In this document: positions 19,717 through 30,885 of the stretch, piece after piece
How the letters are laid out: each line of letters opens with the position of its first letter
Position numbering within the stretch: position 1 is the stretch's first letter
From: Rhodospirillaceae bacterium
GTDB lineage: Bacteria > Pseudomonadota > Alphaproteobacteria > CACIAM-22H2
Reading direction: 5' to 3'
DNA: 42,157 nucleotides
Assembly: GCA_009694125.1 (NCBI GenBank)
Contig: SHVT01000006.1
Location: 1 to 42,157 of the forward strand
Position numbers and translations under genes: made by a program
Notes under the pieces: model-generated
Database searches by the model: none
What the model was told of the DNA's origin: nothing
Seen by the model: only the letters and a program-made list of their open reading frames with translations

Positions 19717-21042
19717 TTGTCGTTGCTCGATGGTTTCCTGGTGGATGAGCAGCGGCTGGCTTTCTGGTGGATCGGCGGGCCGGGAGGCTTGGGCAAAAGC
19801 CGCCTGATCCTCGATTGGGCAAGGCTCGTTCCGAAGAAACGCCGTTGGTACGGGGCGCCGCGCTACGACATCGGCCGCGCCACGTTTCTTTTCCATTCCG
19901 CCGTCGAATGGCGCAACTGGCGACCGCGCCGACCGACGATCGTCATTGTCGACGACATCGCCGATCAGCCCGAGAAAGTGGGCTTCCTGCTTCAAGGCCT
20001 CGGCCAGAGGGAACCCGGCTCGCTGGACTATCCCCTCCGCGTTCTCCTCGCGGAGCGTTCCTGGCCCGATCGCATCAAAGAGGTAACCGACAGGTCCTAT
20101 TTCACCGACCATCGTTACCGACCCGAGCCGCTGGTGCCGGCACTCCTGGATCGCACGGCGATCCGAGCAATGGCGCAAGACCTGAGCGATTCCGGTGCGA
20201 TCTTGAAAGCGGCCTCGGATGATGTCGTCGACTCCGTCTTTAAGACGAGTCAGGGGTTGCCCTTCTTTGCCTTGTTGCTGTTGCTCTCCTTCGGGCGAGG
20301 CGAACTCAGTGAAGGGCTTAGCCTGACCGATGCCTTGAAAGAACAATCGCGGCGCATGGTCGCCAAGTTGCTGGCCGGTGGATTGAAGCCAAACCATCTG
20401 CCCTTGCTCGCGCTCGCGGTGTTCACGCGCGGCCTCGACTGGGACGCGGCAAGGGCCTTCGACACAGACCTTCCAGCAAAGCCGACGCTCGACGCCTGGT
20501 TTCATGAGGATTGCGCGAAGGAGATTCCGGGGATTGGGCCAGACATTCTCGGAGAACGATTCCTTTTGGATCGGTTCTCGGAGCTTGCGGCACCGTCTCG
20601 CGGGAATTTTCTTCGATCGGCATGGGGTTCACGCCCGCAAGCCTGCGCCCTCACTCTCTTCAAAGTCCATTTCGATTTCCCGAACGACCCTCTCTTGGGC
20701 GAGATCGACGCGGTACCGGAAGATGCTGAAGCGGGTCTCTGGTGGGGACGAGTCCACGGCGAGTTGCTTGCCAGCGACACTGTGGAGGGTACCCGAAAGG
20801 ATAGGTATTGGCGCTTGCTGTTGAAGACGGGGCGCGCCTTTTTGGACCGTCCGCATCTTCAGCTGGCGCTCGCCGAGGGCGCGGTCAACGCGATCTTCGA
20901 TTTCGGGATCCACCAAAGGTGGGAGGATTTGGCGCAGGCGCGGCCGGAATTGCGCGACGTCGCCGAACGTTTCCCCGACCATGCGGACATTCAGCAAGCC
21001 TTCAAGGTCGGCGAAGAAGTCGTCGGCAAACACAAGAAGTGA
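19717..21042 (+). CDS. P-loop NTPase, STAND/NB-ARC-like
   Basis: FWWIGGPGGLGKSRLILDWARL (Walker A), RRPTIVIVDDIAD (Walker B), PLRVLLAERSW, DILGERFLLDRFSELA; layout matches bacterial STAND ATPases. Confidence 0.8.
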   Translation: MSLLDGFLVDEQRLAFWWIGGPGGLGKSRLILDWARLVPKKRRWYGAPRYDIGRATFLFHSAVEWRNWRPRRPTIVIVDDIADQPEKVGFLLQGLGQREPGSLDYPLRVLLAERSWPDRIKEVTDRSYFTDHRYRPEPLVPALLDRTAIRAMAQDLSDSGAILKAASDDVVDSVFKTSQGLPFFALLLLLSFGRGELSEGLSLTDALKEQSRRMVAKLLAGGLKPNHLPLLALAVFTRGLDWDAARAFDTDLPAKPTLDAWFHEDCAKEIPGIGPDILGERFLLDRFSELAAPSRGNFLRSAWGSRPQACALTLFKVHFDFPNDPLLGEIDAVPEDAEAGLWWGRVHGELLASDTVEGTRKDRYWRLLLKTGRAFLDRPHLQLALAEGAVNAIFDFGIHQRWEDLAQARPELRDVAERFPDHADIQQAFKVGEEVVGKHKK

Positions 21043-21045
21043 TCC

Positions 21046-21106
21046 TGGCCTCGGTGCTGGGGGGATTACTTCCGCTCCGCCCCCTAACCCATCCGAGGCC
21101 ATTTTT
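21046..21106 (+). terminator. Rho-independent terminator after the STAND NTPase gene
   Basis: Perfect 9-bp arms TGGCCTCGG (21046-21054)/CCGAGGCCA (21093-21101), inner GGGGG/CCCCC pairing, followed by TTTTT at 21102-21106. Confidence 0.8.
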
Positions 21107-21143
21107 GCCAAATCTTCGGGACTCAATCGGTCTTGCCGCCATT

Positions 21144-21157
21144 CCCATCGGGATGGG
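21144..21157. promoter_or_regulatory. Perfect dyad CCCATC-GG-GATGGG upstream of ntrY
   Basis: Direct reading; between the terminator and the ntrY start. Confidence 0.4.
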
Positions 21158-21273
21158 CTGAAATGGTATAGTGGCGAAGTCCTGCAAATTTGCGACAATC
21201 GGCGGCCCAACGGATGTTGGTTCTTGGGTCGGGCTTCGGTGCCGCGGAGGTCGAAGAATTCTTGGCTGAGACA

Positions 21274-23563
21274 ATGACGAGCGAGCGCACGGCCGACCAT
21301 CCGCCTCTGTCCCGGCGGCTTCGGGCCTGGTCGGATCGGATCGGCCTGCGCCGTAAATTGGCCGTTCTTCTGGCCGTGGCGGCGGTGCTCAGCGGCGTCG
21401 CCACTTATGTCGCCCTGACCGAATCGCAATTCACCGCCGATCCGAACACCGTCCAGCTTCTCCTCGTGCTCGACCTCGCCCTCATGTTGATGTTGGGCGC
21501 CGTCGTCGCCTCGCGGATCGTGCGGCTGTGGAGCGAGCGGCGGCGCGGGTCGGCCGGCTCGCGGCTGCATGTTCGGCTGGTCGTGTTATTCGGCTTCCTG
21601 GCCGCGGCACCGGCGATCGTTGTCGCGGTGTTCTCGGTTCTATTCTTCAACCTCGGCATCGAGGCCTGGTTCAGCGAGAAGGTTCGCACCGCGCTGGACG
21701 AATCGCGCGCCGTCGCCGAGGCCTATGTCGAGGAACACCGCCAGAATATCCGCGCCGACCTGCTGGCCATGGCCAGCGACCTCGGGCGCGAGGGTTTCGA
21801 CGCCATCGCCAATCCGCGCCGCTTTGGGCAGCTTGTCGTCGCGCAGGCGGCGTTGCGCTCGCTGACAGAAGCCGTCGTGTTCGACGGCCGCGGCCGCGTT
21901 CTGGCCCGTGCCGGGCTCACTTGGACACTTGAGTTGGAAGGAGTTCCCGCCGGGGCCGTCGAAAGAGCCGATGCCGGCGAGGTCGTCATTTTCAACCCGG
22001 ATGCGGACGACACCACGACCGCGCGCAACGATCGCGTGCGTGCCCTGGTGCGGCTCGATGAAGTGGCCGAACGTGTCTATCTGCTGGTCGGACGCTTCAT
22101 TGAGGCGCGCGTCGTCGAACACGCCGATCGCACCCGCCGCGCCGTGGTCGCTTATCAAACCCTCGAAGGACAACGTTCGGAATATCAGATCACCTTTGCC
22201 CTGATCTTCGGCGTGGTCGCGTTCCTGCTTCTCCTCGCCGCCGTCTGGATGGGCCTCGTGATGGCGACGCGCATGGCCCATCCGATCAGCCAACTGATCG
22301 CCGCCGCCGAACGCGTCCGCAGCGGCGATCTCGCCGCCCGCGTCGGCGAACCCGCCAGCGACGATGAAATCGGCGCCTTGAGCCGCGCCTTCAACCGCAT
22401 GACGAGCCAGCTCGAACATCAGCGCGAGGAGTTGATCGCCGCCAATCGCCAGATCGACGAACGGCGCCGCTTCATCGAGGCCGTGCTCGCCGGCACTTCG
22501 GCCGGCGTCGTTGGGCTCGACCGCGGCGGCCGCATCAATTTGCTCAATCGCGCCGCCTCGCAATTGCTGGCCACCGACCTCGATCGCCGCATGGGCGAGG
22601 CCCTGCCCGCGGTCGTCCCGGAGATGGAAGCGTTGGTCGAGGCCGCCGCCGCCGCGCCGGCGCGGCTGGCCCAGGGCCAGATCAACATCATGTGTGCCCG
22701 CCGCCAGCGGACCTTCCTCGTGCGTGTGGCGGCGGAGCGCGACGAACGCGAAACCGTCGGATTCGTCGTCACCTTCGACGATGTCAGCGATATCCTGGCC
22801 GTGCAGCGCAAGGCGGCCTGGGCCGACGTCGCCCGACGCATCGCCCATGAAATCAAGAACCCGCTGACTCCGATCCAACTTTCCGCCGAACGCCTGAAGC
22901 GGCGCTATCTCAGCGAGATCGTCAGCGATCCGGAAACGTTCCGGCAATGCACCGAGACCATCGTGCGGCAGGTCGCCGATATCGGCCGCATGGTCGATGA
23001 ATTTTCCGCCTTCGCCCGTATGCCGGCGCCGGTGATGCGGGATGAGGACCTGGTGGAATTATGCCGCCAGGCCATCTTTCTCCAGCACCAGGGCAGCCCG
23101 GAGATCGAATTCGCCATCGTCACGCCCCCCCACCCGGTCCTGCTGCCCTGCGACGCCCAACAGATTCGTCAGGCCTTGACGAATCTGTTGAAGAACGCGG
23201 TTGAGGCGATCCAGGCGCGCGAGGGTCAGGTTGGCGAGGGTGAACCAGGCGGCCTGCCGCGGGGACGCATCGCCGTCACCGTCGTCGCCGGCGTGGGCGA
23301 GACCCGGATCGACATCGAAGACAACGGCCGCGGCCTGCCCGTCGACGAACGCGATCGCCTGACCGAACCCTATGTCACGACGCGGAGCAAGGGCACCGGG
23401 TTGGGCTTGGCCATCGTCAAGAAGATCATGGAAGATCATGGCGGCGAGCTGACGCTTGAAGACCGCGAAGGCGGCGGCGCTTGCATTCGCATGATTTTCA
23501 GAAGAAACGATACGGACAGCGCCGCCGAATCCAAGCCCACCGTCTACCGCCTTAAGGCCGCCC

Positions 23564-23574
<11 letters not shown>
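21274..23574 (+). CDS. ntrY: Nitrogen regulation sensor histidine kinase NtrY
   Basis: N-terminal TM helices, HAMP, PAS, HEIKNPLTPIQLSAERLKRRY, TRSKGTGLGLAIVKKIMEDHGG. ATG 21274 (MTSERTADHPP) preferred over 21190. Confidence 0.95.
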
Positions 23575-24961
<1,387 letters not shown>

Positions 24962-25013
24962 GCGAAGTACCCGCGCGCAGCGGTCGGCTCACGACCTAAG
25001 CAATCCTATAGCC

Positions 25014-25904
25014 ATGTCGAGAATCGCCTATGTGAACGGGCGTTATGTCCCGCACCGCCAAGCCATGGTCCATGTCGAGGATCGCGGCTATCAGTTCGCC
25101 GACGGCGTCTATGAAGTGCTGGCGGTCAAGGACGGGCAACCGGTCGATGAAACACTCCACCTCGACCGGCTCGACCGTTCGTTGAGAGAAATTCGCATCG
25201 CGCCCCCGTTCGGACGAACCGCAATCGCGACGATTTTCAAAGAAATCGTTCGCCGGAATCTGTTGAGCGACGGCGTTCTCTATTTGCAGGTGAGCCGTGG
25301 CGTCGCCCGCCGCGATCACGCATTCCCCACGGGTGTCCGGCCATCCGTCGTCGTCACCGGCCGCCGCCCGCGACCGCCGGCAGCCGATGCGATAGAAAAC
25401 GGCGTCGCCGTCGTCTCCAAACCCGATATTCGCTGGGGACGCTGCGACGTCAAATCCATCGCGCTCTTGCCCAATGCCTTGTTGAAACAAGAGGCGCGCG
25501 AGGCGGGCGCCTATGAGGCCTGGCTGACCGACGACAAAGGCGTGGTCACAGAAGGCACCTCGTCCAATGCCTGGATCGTCGATAAGAGCGGACGATTGGT
25601 GACTCACCCCGCCGATCACGCCATATTGAACGGAGTGACACGGCAGGTCGTTCTGCGCCTCGCACGCGAGCAGGGCATTGATGTCGTGGAAAGAACATTC
25701 ACGCTTGCCGAGGCCAAGGCCGCCCGCGAGGCTTTTCTGACCAGCACTACCGTCGGAATCCTGCCGGTTGTGCGCATCGACGAGGCGCCGGTTGGAAATG
25801 GAGCACCGGGATTGCTGACCGGCGAACTGCGGCGTACGTATTTCGGCCATCCCGCCGGGGTTGTTTTGGCGGTGCCAACTGGCAATTCGCGACCGGCGAA
25901 CTAA
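25014..25904 (+). CDS. dat: D-amino-acid transaminase (class IV aminotransferase)
   Basis: MSRIAYVNGRYVPHRQAMVHVEDRGYQFADGVYEVLAV...; KSIALLPNALLKQEAREAGAYEAWL; located ntrX-dat-hfq. Confidence 0.93.
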   Translation: MSRIAYVNGRYVPHRQAMVHVEDRGYQFADGVYEVLAVKDGQPVDETLHLDRLDRSLREIRIAPPFGRTAIATIFKEIVRRNLLSDGVLYLQVSRGVARRDHAFPTGVRPSVVVTGRRPRPPAADAIENGVAVVSKPDIRWGRCDVKSIALLPNALLKQEAREAGAYEAWLTDDKGVVTEGTSSNAWIVDKSGRLVTHPADHAILNGVTRQVVLRLAREQGIDVVERTFTLAEAKAAREAFLTSTTVGILPVVRIDEAPVGNGAPGLLTGELRRTYFGHPAGVVLAVPTGNSRPAN

Positions 25905-25991
25905 GTAATAAGCACAGTGCGGCGCGCGGGCCGATTCTTCGCCCGTCATTCGTTGCTGCGTCAAATAAAGAAACAACATAGGACCAATAAG

Positions 25992-26243
25992 ATGACCATA
26001 GAAAAGTCACAAAATGTTCAGGATGTGTTCCTGAACCACATACGCAAGAATAAGACCCCGGTGACGGTGTTTCTTGTCAGTGGCGTCAAACTCCAGGGAA
26101 TCGTCACCTGGTTCGACAATTTTTCCGTGTTGCTTCGCCGCGACGGCCATTCCCAACTCGTCTATAAACACGCCATCTCGACGGTGATGCCGGGAGTCGC
26201 GATTTCTCTCTTCGACGGCAACAAAGAAGAGGCCGAGGCCTGA
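25992..26243 (+). CDS. hfq: RNA chaperone Hfq
   Basis: [60 protein letters not shown]. Confidence 0.98.
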   Translation: MTIEKSQNVQDVFLNHIRKNKTPVTVFLVSGVKLQGIVTWFDNFSVLLRRDGHSQLVYKHAISTVMPGVAISLFDGNKEEAEA

Positions 26244-26245
26244 GC

Positions 26246-27586
26246 GTGGGCGAGGGTGGCACCGATGCCGGCCGTCGACCCACCACCGGTCGCTGCCTCG
26301 TTCTTCATCCCATCCTGACCTCGCCCCACGAGGACGCACGCTCCGTCGAGGCGCGCGTCGCCGAGGGTGAGGCTCTGGCCCGAGCCATCGCGCTCGACAC
26401 CGTGGGCGGTTTTGGCGTGCGCGCCAGGCCGCCGCGGCCGGCGACGTTGTTCGGAAAGGGCAACGTCGAACGTTTCGCGGGATTGGTCGCCGCCGAAAAC
26501 ATCGACGTCGTGGTCGTCGATGGAACCCTGTCTCCCATTCAACAGCGCAACCTCGAGAGGGAATGGAAGTGCAAGGTCATCGACCGCACCGGCCTCATTC
26601 TCGAAATTTTCGGGGCTCGCGCACGCACCAGCGAAGGCCGCCTCCAAGTCGAGCTTGCCGCGCTTACCTATCAGCGCAGCCGGCTCGTGCGATCCTGGAC
26701 GCACCTTGAACGCCAGCGCGGCGGCTTCGGCTTCCTAGGCGGCCCCGGCGAGACCCAACTCGAATCCGATCGGCGCCAGATCGGCGAGCGTATCGCCCGC
26801 CTGAAAAAGGACCTGGAAGGGGTCAAACGCACGCGCGGGCTTCATCGCAGCGCTAGAAAGCGCGTGCCCTACCCGGTGGTCGCCCTAATCGGCTACACCA
26901 ATGCCGGCAAATCGACCTTGTTCAACCGACTGACGCGCGCTCGCGTGACCGCGGCGGATCAGCTTTTCGCGACGCTCGACCCGACCATGCGCGCCGTTGA
27001 TCTGCCCTCGGGCCGGCGCATCATCCTGTCCGACACCGTCGGATTCATTTCCGACTTGCCGACCGATCTCGTCGCCGCTTTTCGCGCGACGCTGGAGGAG
27101 GTGCGGACGGCCGATCTGATCGTCCATGTGCGCGACGTCTCAAATCCCGACAACGAGGCGCAAAAAGCCGATGTTCTTGCGGTTCTGGACGGGCTGGGAC
27201 TCGGCGAAGCCTTGGCGACAGGGTTGATCGAGGCGGCCAACAAGGTCGACCGGCTTTCGGCGGAAGAACGTAGCAGCCTGTTCCATCAGGCGGAGCGCGA
27301 TCCCGCTTTTCTGCCGGTTTCCGCGGTAAGCGGGGAGGGCTGTGAACGGCTCCTTCAGCGCATTGAGGCGGCGCTCAACGCCGCCCGCAACATCGTCGAT
27401 ATCGACCTCGATTTGAGCGACGGCGCGGCCCTGTCATGGCTCTATCGCCGCGGTGAAATCGTCGAGCGCCATGACAATGGACAACGAACGCATTTGCGTG
27501 TCCGCCTTGACCCGGCCGATCAGGCGCGGTTCGAGCGGCGCCAGCACGAAGGCGAACCCGGTTCCCCGGCCGGCTCTCCGACCTGA
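26246..27586 (+). CDS. hflX: GTPase HflX
   Basis: LFGKGNVERF, GFLGGPGETQLESDRR, ALIGYTNAGKSTLFN, DTVGFISDLP. Confidence 0.97.
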   Translation: MGEGGTDAGRRPTTGRCLVLHPILTSPHEDARSVEARVAEGEALARAIALDTVGGFGVRARPPRPATLFGKGNVERFAGLVAAENIDVVVVDGTLSPIQQRNLEREWKCKVIDRTGLILEIFGARARTSEGRLQVELAALTYQRSRLVRSWTHLERQRGGFGFLGGPGETQLESDRRQIGERIARLKKDLEGVKRTRGLHRSARKRVPYPVVALIGYTNAGKSTLFNRLTRARVTAADQLFATLDPTMRAVDLPSGRRIILSDTVGFISDLPTDLVAAFRATLEEVRTADLIVHVRDVSNPDNEAQKADVLAVLDGLGLGEALATGLIEAANKVDRLSAEERSSLFHQAERDPAFLPVSAVSGEGCERLLQRIEAALNAARNIVDIDLDLSDGAALSWLYRRGEIVERHDNGQRTHLRVRLDPADQARFERRQHEGEPGSPAGSPT

Positions 27587-27627
27587 CTCGCCTGCGCCGC
27601 GAGATTTCCTCGGAAACAGCCATCGCC

Positions 27628-28440
27628 ATGCCCCATCCCGATCTCGATCGCGTCGCCGCGATTATTCGCGCGGCCGCGGCCGAAGAACTTCTGCCGCGTT
27701 ATGGGCGGCTCGCCGCCGGCGACATCGACGAAAAGGCGCCGGGCGATTACGTAACGGTCGCCGATGGCGCGATGGAACGCCGGCTCGAAGCGCAACTCGG
27801 CGGGCTTTCGCCGTCGAGTCTGGTGGTCGGCGAGGAGGGCGCGTTCTCCGACCGCGCTCTGTTGTCGCGGCTGGGCGAGGCGCAATCGGCCTGGCTTATC
27901 GATCCGCTGGACGGGACCGCCAATTTCGCCGGCGGCCTGCCCATGTTTGCCGTCATCGTCGCTTATGTCGCCCATGGCCAGGTTGCCGCGGCCTGGATTT
28001 ACGATCCCCTCGGCGACCGCATGGCCACGGCCGAAACCGGCGCGGGCGCACAGATGGCCGGCAAACCCATGCGGGTTGCCACCGCCGCCGAGCCGGCGCG
28101 GATGCGCGGCGTCCTGAATTTCCGTTACGGCGATCGCGCGATCGTCACCCGCATGGCGGCGCGATGTCATCGCTTGGGCCCACTCATCACACTCGGCTGC
28201 GCCGGGCAGGAATATCTCGCGTTATGCAGCGGTAAGCTGCATTTCGCCCAGTACAATCGGCTGCTGCCCTGGGATCACGCTGCCGGTTCGTTGCTGCATC
28301 GCGAGGCCGGCGGATACGCCGCCCTGTTTGATGGCGAGGCTTACACCCCGATTGTTCAGGCGGGGCCGTATTTGCTCGCGCCCAACCCGGAAAGCTGGGC
28401 GGAAATCCGGTCGATCCTCGCGGACGAGGCGGAGATTTAG
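27628..28440 (+). CDS. Inositol monophosphatase family protein
   Basis: GDYVTVADGAME, VVGEEG, WLIDPLDGTANFAGGLPMFAV, LPWDHAAGSLLHREAGG. Confidence 0.93.
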   Translation: MPHPDLDRVAAIIRAAAAEELLPRYGRLAAGDIDEKAPGDYVTVADGAMERRLEAQLGGLSPSSLVVGEEGAFSDRALLSRLGEAQSAWLIDPLDGTANFAGGLPMFAVIVAYVAHGQVAAAWIYDPLGDRMATAETGAGAQMAGKPMRVATAAEPARMRGVLNFRYGDRAIVTRMAARCHRLGPLITLGCAGQEYLALCSGKLHFAQYNRLLPWDHAAGSLLHREAGGYAALFDGEAYTPIVQAGPYLLAPNPESWAEIRSILADEAEI

Positions 28441-29273
28441 CCGGTGCCGGGCGGTGGGGCTCTCTCTGCGCTCTTGGCCTCTTCCCAAAGCGCCTCCATC
28501 TCGTCGAGATCGGATTGCTCCGGTGTCTTTCCGCGAGCGGCGAGGGCGGCCTCGATCCAGTGAAAGCGTCGCTCGAATTTGGCGTTGGCGGCCCGCAGGG
28601 CGCCTTCCGCGTCGGCACCGGCATGGCGAGCGACATTGACGCAGGCGAACAATAGATCGCCGATTTCCTCGGCTAGTTTTTCAGACGACGATCCGGCCAG
28701 TTCCTGGCGCAGTTCGCCGATCTCTTCCTCGACTTTATCGAGAGCCGGCGCCACGGATTTCCAGTCAAAGCCCACCCGCGCCACGCGCTTTTGAAGTTTC
28801 TGAGCCCGGAGCAGTGCGGGAAGGGCGAGGGGCACATCGTCCAACACGCTCGGCCGGGGGGAACTGTTGGGCTTCTTGGCGTGACGTTCCGCGGCCTTGT
28901 GGCTCTCCCAGGCCACGGTCTGGGCATCGGCATCGGCGATCCGGGCAGTGCCAAAGACATGCGGATGGCGGCGGGTCATCTTGTCCGCGATGGCTTCGGC
29001 AACGGCCTCGAAATCGAACGCGCCGGCTTCCTCCGCCATTCGGGCGTGAAACACGACCTGAAACAGAAGGTCGCCGAGTTCTTCCTTGAGGGCGCCTAAG
29101 TCGCCACGGGCGATCGCGTCGGCAACCTCATAGGCCTCCTCGATCGTATAAGGCGCGATCGAGGCGAAATCCTGCTCGCGATCCCAGGGGCAGCCTAGGG
29201 TTGGATCGCGCAGCCGAACCATGATTTCGAGCAGCCGGGCGACGGCCGGGGATAGCGGCAAGACCGACGTCAC
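28437..29273 (-). CDS. mazG: Nucleoside triphosphate pyrophosphohydrolase MazG (GTG start)
   Basis: LRDPTLGCPWDREQDFASIAPYTIEEAYEVADAI...LKEELGDLLFQVVFHARMAEE; second EEIGELRQEL...EEIGDLLFACVNVARH. Confidence 0.96.
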   Translation of the reverse strand: MTSVLPLSPAVARLLEIMVRLRDPTLGCPWDREQDFASIAPYTIEEAYEVADAIARGDLGALKEELGDLLFQVVFHARMAEEAGAFDFEAVAEAIADKMTRRHPHVFGTARIADADAQTVAWESHKAAERHAKKPNSSPRPSVLDDVPLALPALLRAQKLQKRVARVGFDWKSVAPALDKVEEEIGELRQELAGSSSEKLAEEIGDLLFACVNVARHAGADAEGALRAANAKFERRFHWIEAALAARGKTPEQSDLDEMEALWEEAKSAERAPPPGTG

Positions 29274-29280
29274 TTTATTG

Positions 29281-29339
29281 CATAATATATATTATGGGAA
29301 ATATAGGAATATCCCATAATATATGGGTGTTAGCTAACA
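29281..29339. promoter_or_regulatory. AT-rich cluster of dyads between the MBL gene and mazG
   Basis: CATAATATATATTATG (29281-29296, perfect), ATTATGGGA/TCCCATAAT arms (29291-29299/29312-29320), TGTTAGCTAACA (29328-29339, perfect). Confidence 0.6.
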
Positions 29340-30109
29340 TCAATTGTCATTCCGTCATAGGCTGGCTCTACGCCGCGCGGTAGCCGGGCCGCGAGTTCGT
29401 CGTAGTCCAGCTTTTCATTCATGTGGGTCAGGATTGCACGCCTTGGCTTTACTTTATCGATCATCGCCAGCGCCCGCTCCACATTGGCATGGGTTGGATG
29501 GCTTTCGTAGCGCACGCAATCGACGATCCACGTATCGATATTTTTCAATATTTCCAATGAACTGTCCGGAATATCCAATGCATCGGTTGAGTACGCGATT
29601 CTGCCCATTCTGAAACCCAGGGTGCGGCCGGCTGTCCCATGATCCTGTTCGAAAGGAATAACGCTCAAACCATTGATTTCAAAAGGACCGTCAATTTCGA
29701 TACCGGTCAGCACCGGACGATGGAAGAAACGGTTCGCCGCCTGCGGCTTAAAGGCGTAACCGAAGCGTTCCTGAATTTGAGCCATGGCCTCGGCGCTGGC
29801 ATAGGCCATTACCGGCCGCTGGATGATGCGGTTAACGCAGCGAAGATCGTCGATGCCGTGCACATGGTCGGCGTGGGCGTGGGTATAGAGAACCGCGTCC
29901 AGGGCGCCTACCCCGGCGGCCAGAAGCTGCTCGCGCAGGTCCGGCGAGGTGTCTATCAGAACCGTCGCCCGGTCGGTCTGAGCGAGTATGGACGCCCGGA
30001 GCCTGCGGTTCTTCGGATTGGCCGGATTGCAAGCGCCCCAGTCGCCGCCGATTACGGGTACGCCGCCGGAGCCGCCGCAGCCCAGTATGGTTACGCGGAT
30101 GCGGCCCAA
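29330..30109 (-). CDS. MBL-fold metallo-hydrolase (PhnP-like)
   Basis: TILGCGGSGGVPVIGGDWGAC..., THAHADHVHGIDDLR, FEQDHGTAGRTLGFRMG; overlaps tatD as in the common tatD-MBL pairing. Confidence 0.93.
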   Translation of the reverse strand: MGRIRVTILGCGGSGGVPVIGGDWGACNPANPKNRRLRASILAQTDRATVLIDTSPDLREQLLAAGVGALDAVLYTHAHADHVHGIDDLRCVNRIIQRPVMAYASAEAMAQIQERFGYAFKPQAANRFFHRPVLTGIEIDGPFEINGLSVIPFEQDHGTAGRTLGFRMGRIAYSTDALDIPDSSLEILKNIDTWIVDCVRYESHPTHANVERALAMIDKVKPRRAILTHMNEKLDYDELAARLPRGVEPAYDGMTIDVS

Positions 30110-30885
30110 GGCAGGCTCACCTTGTCGAACAGACGCAAAAAATTGGCCGTGGTTGCCCTCGCCGCCTCGTCTTTGGATACACCCTTCAGTTCGGCCAGCA
30201 AACCGGCCGTATGAACGATGAAAGCGGGTTCGTTACGCTTTCCGCGGAGAGGCACGGGCGACAGATAAGGAGCATCGGTTTCGACCAACAGGCGATCCAG
30301 TGGCAATACCCGAACGGTCTCCCGTAGGTCGTTGGCGCTCTTAAATGTCAGAATCCCCGACAGCGATATGTAAAAGCCAATATCGACCGCCTGCTCGGCC
30401 AGTTCCCGGGACGAGCTGAAACAATGCAACACACCCTTCAGCGCCCCCCGCTTACGGCCCTCGCGCAGCATCGCGATGGTGTCGGCGTCGGCATCTCGGC
30501 TATGCACGATCAACGGTAGGTCGCTCTGCATGGCGGCTGCGATATGGGCATCGAAATTGGCCTGCTGAAGCGTCCGCGGCGCATTGTCGTAATAATAGTC
30601 GAGCCCAGTTTCCCCGATGCCGACGACCTTGGCATGAGCCGCCAGACCTAACAGGTCTTCACAGCGGACCGACTCGGCCTCCGCCTCATGGGGATGCACG
30701 CCGACGGAGCAGAAAACGTCGTCATGCGCCTCCGCGATCGCGCGTACGCCGGCAAATTGCGACAGCTTCGTTCCGATCGTCACCATGGCCCCGACTCCGG
30801 CGGCTCGGGCGCGGTCCTTGACCGCGCCCAGTTCGCCCGCGAAATCCGGGAAATCGAGGTGGCAATGGGTGTCGACCAGCATCAC
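30091..30885 (-). CDS. tatD: TatD family hydrolase
   Basis: MMLVDTHCHLDFPDF..., GIGETGLDYYYDNAP, LPLIVHSRDAD, LLVETDAPYLSPVPLRGKRNEPAF. Confidence 0.96.
   Translation of the reverse strand: MMLVDTHCHLDFPDFAGELGAVKDRARAAGVGAMVTIGTKLSQFAGVRAIAEAHDDVFCSVGVHPHEAEAESVRCEDLLGLAAHAKVVGIGETGLDYYYDNAPRTLQQANFDAHIAAAMQSDLPLIVHSRDADADTIAMLREGRKRGALKGVLHCFSSSRELAEQAVDIGFYISLSGILTFKSANDLRETVRVLPLDRLLVETDAPYLSPVPLRGKRNEPAFIVHTAGLLAELKGVSKDEAARATTANFLRLFDKVSLPWAASA

Noticed and set aside
21640-22947. 435-aa minus ORF opposite ntrY
   Set aside because: Antisense shadow of ntrY.
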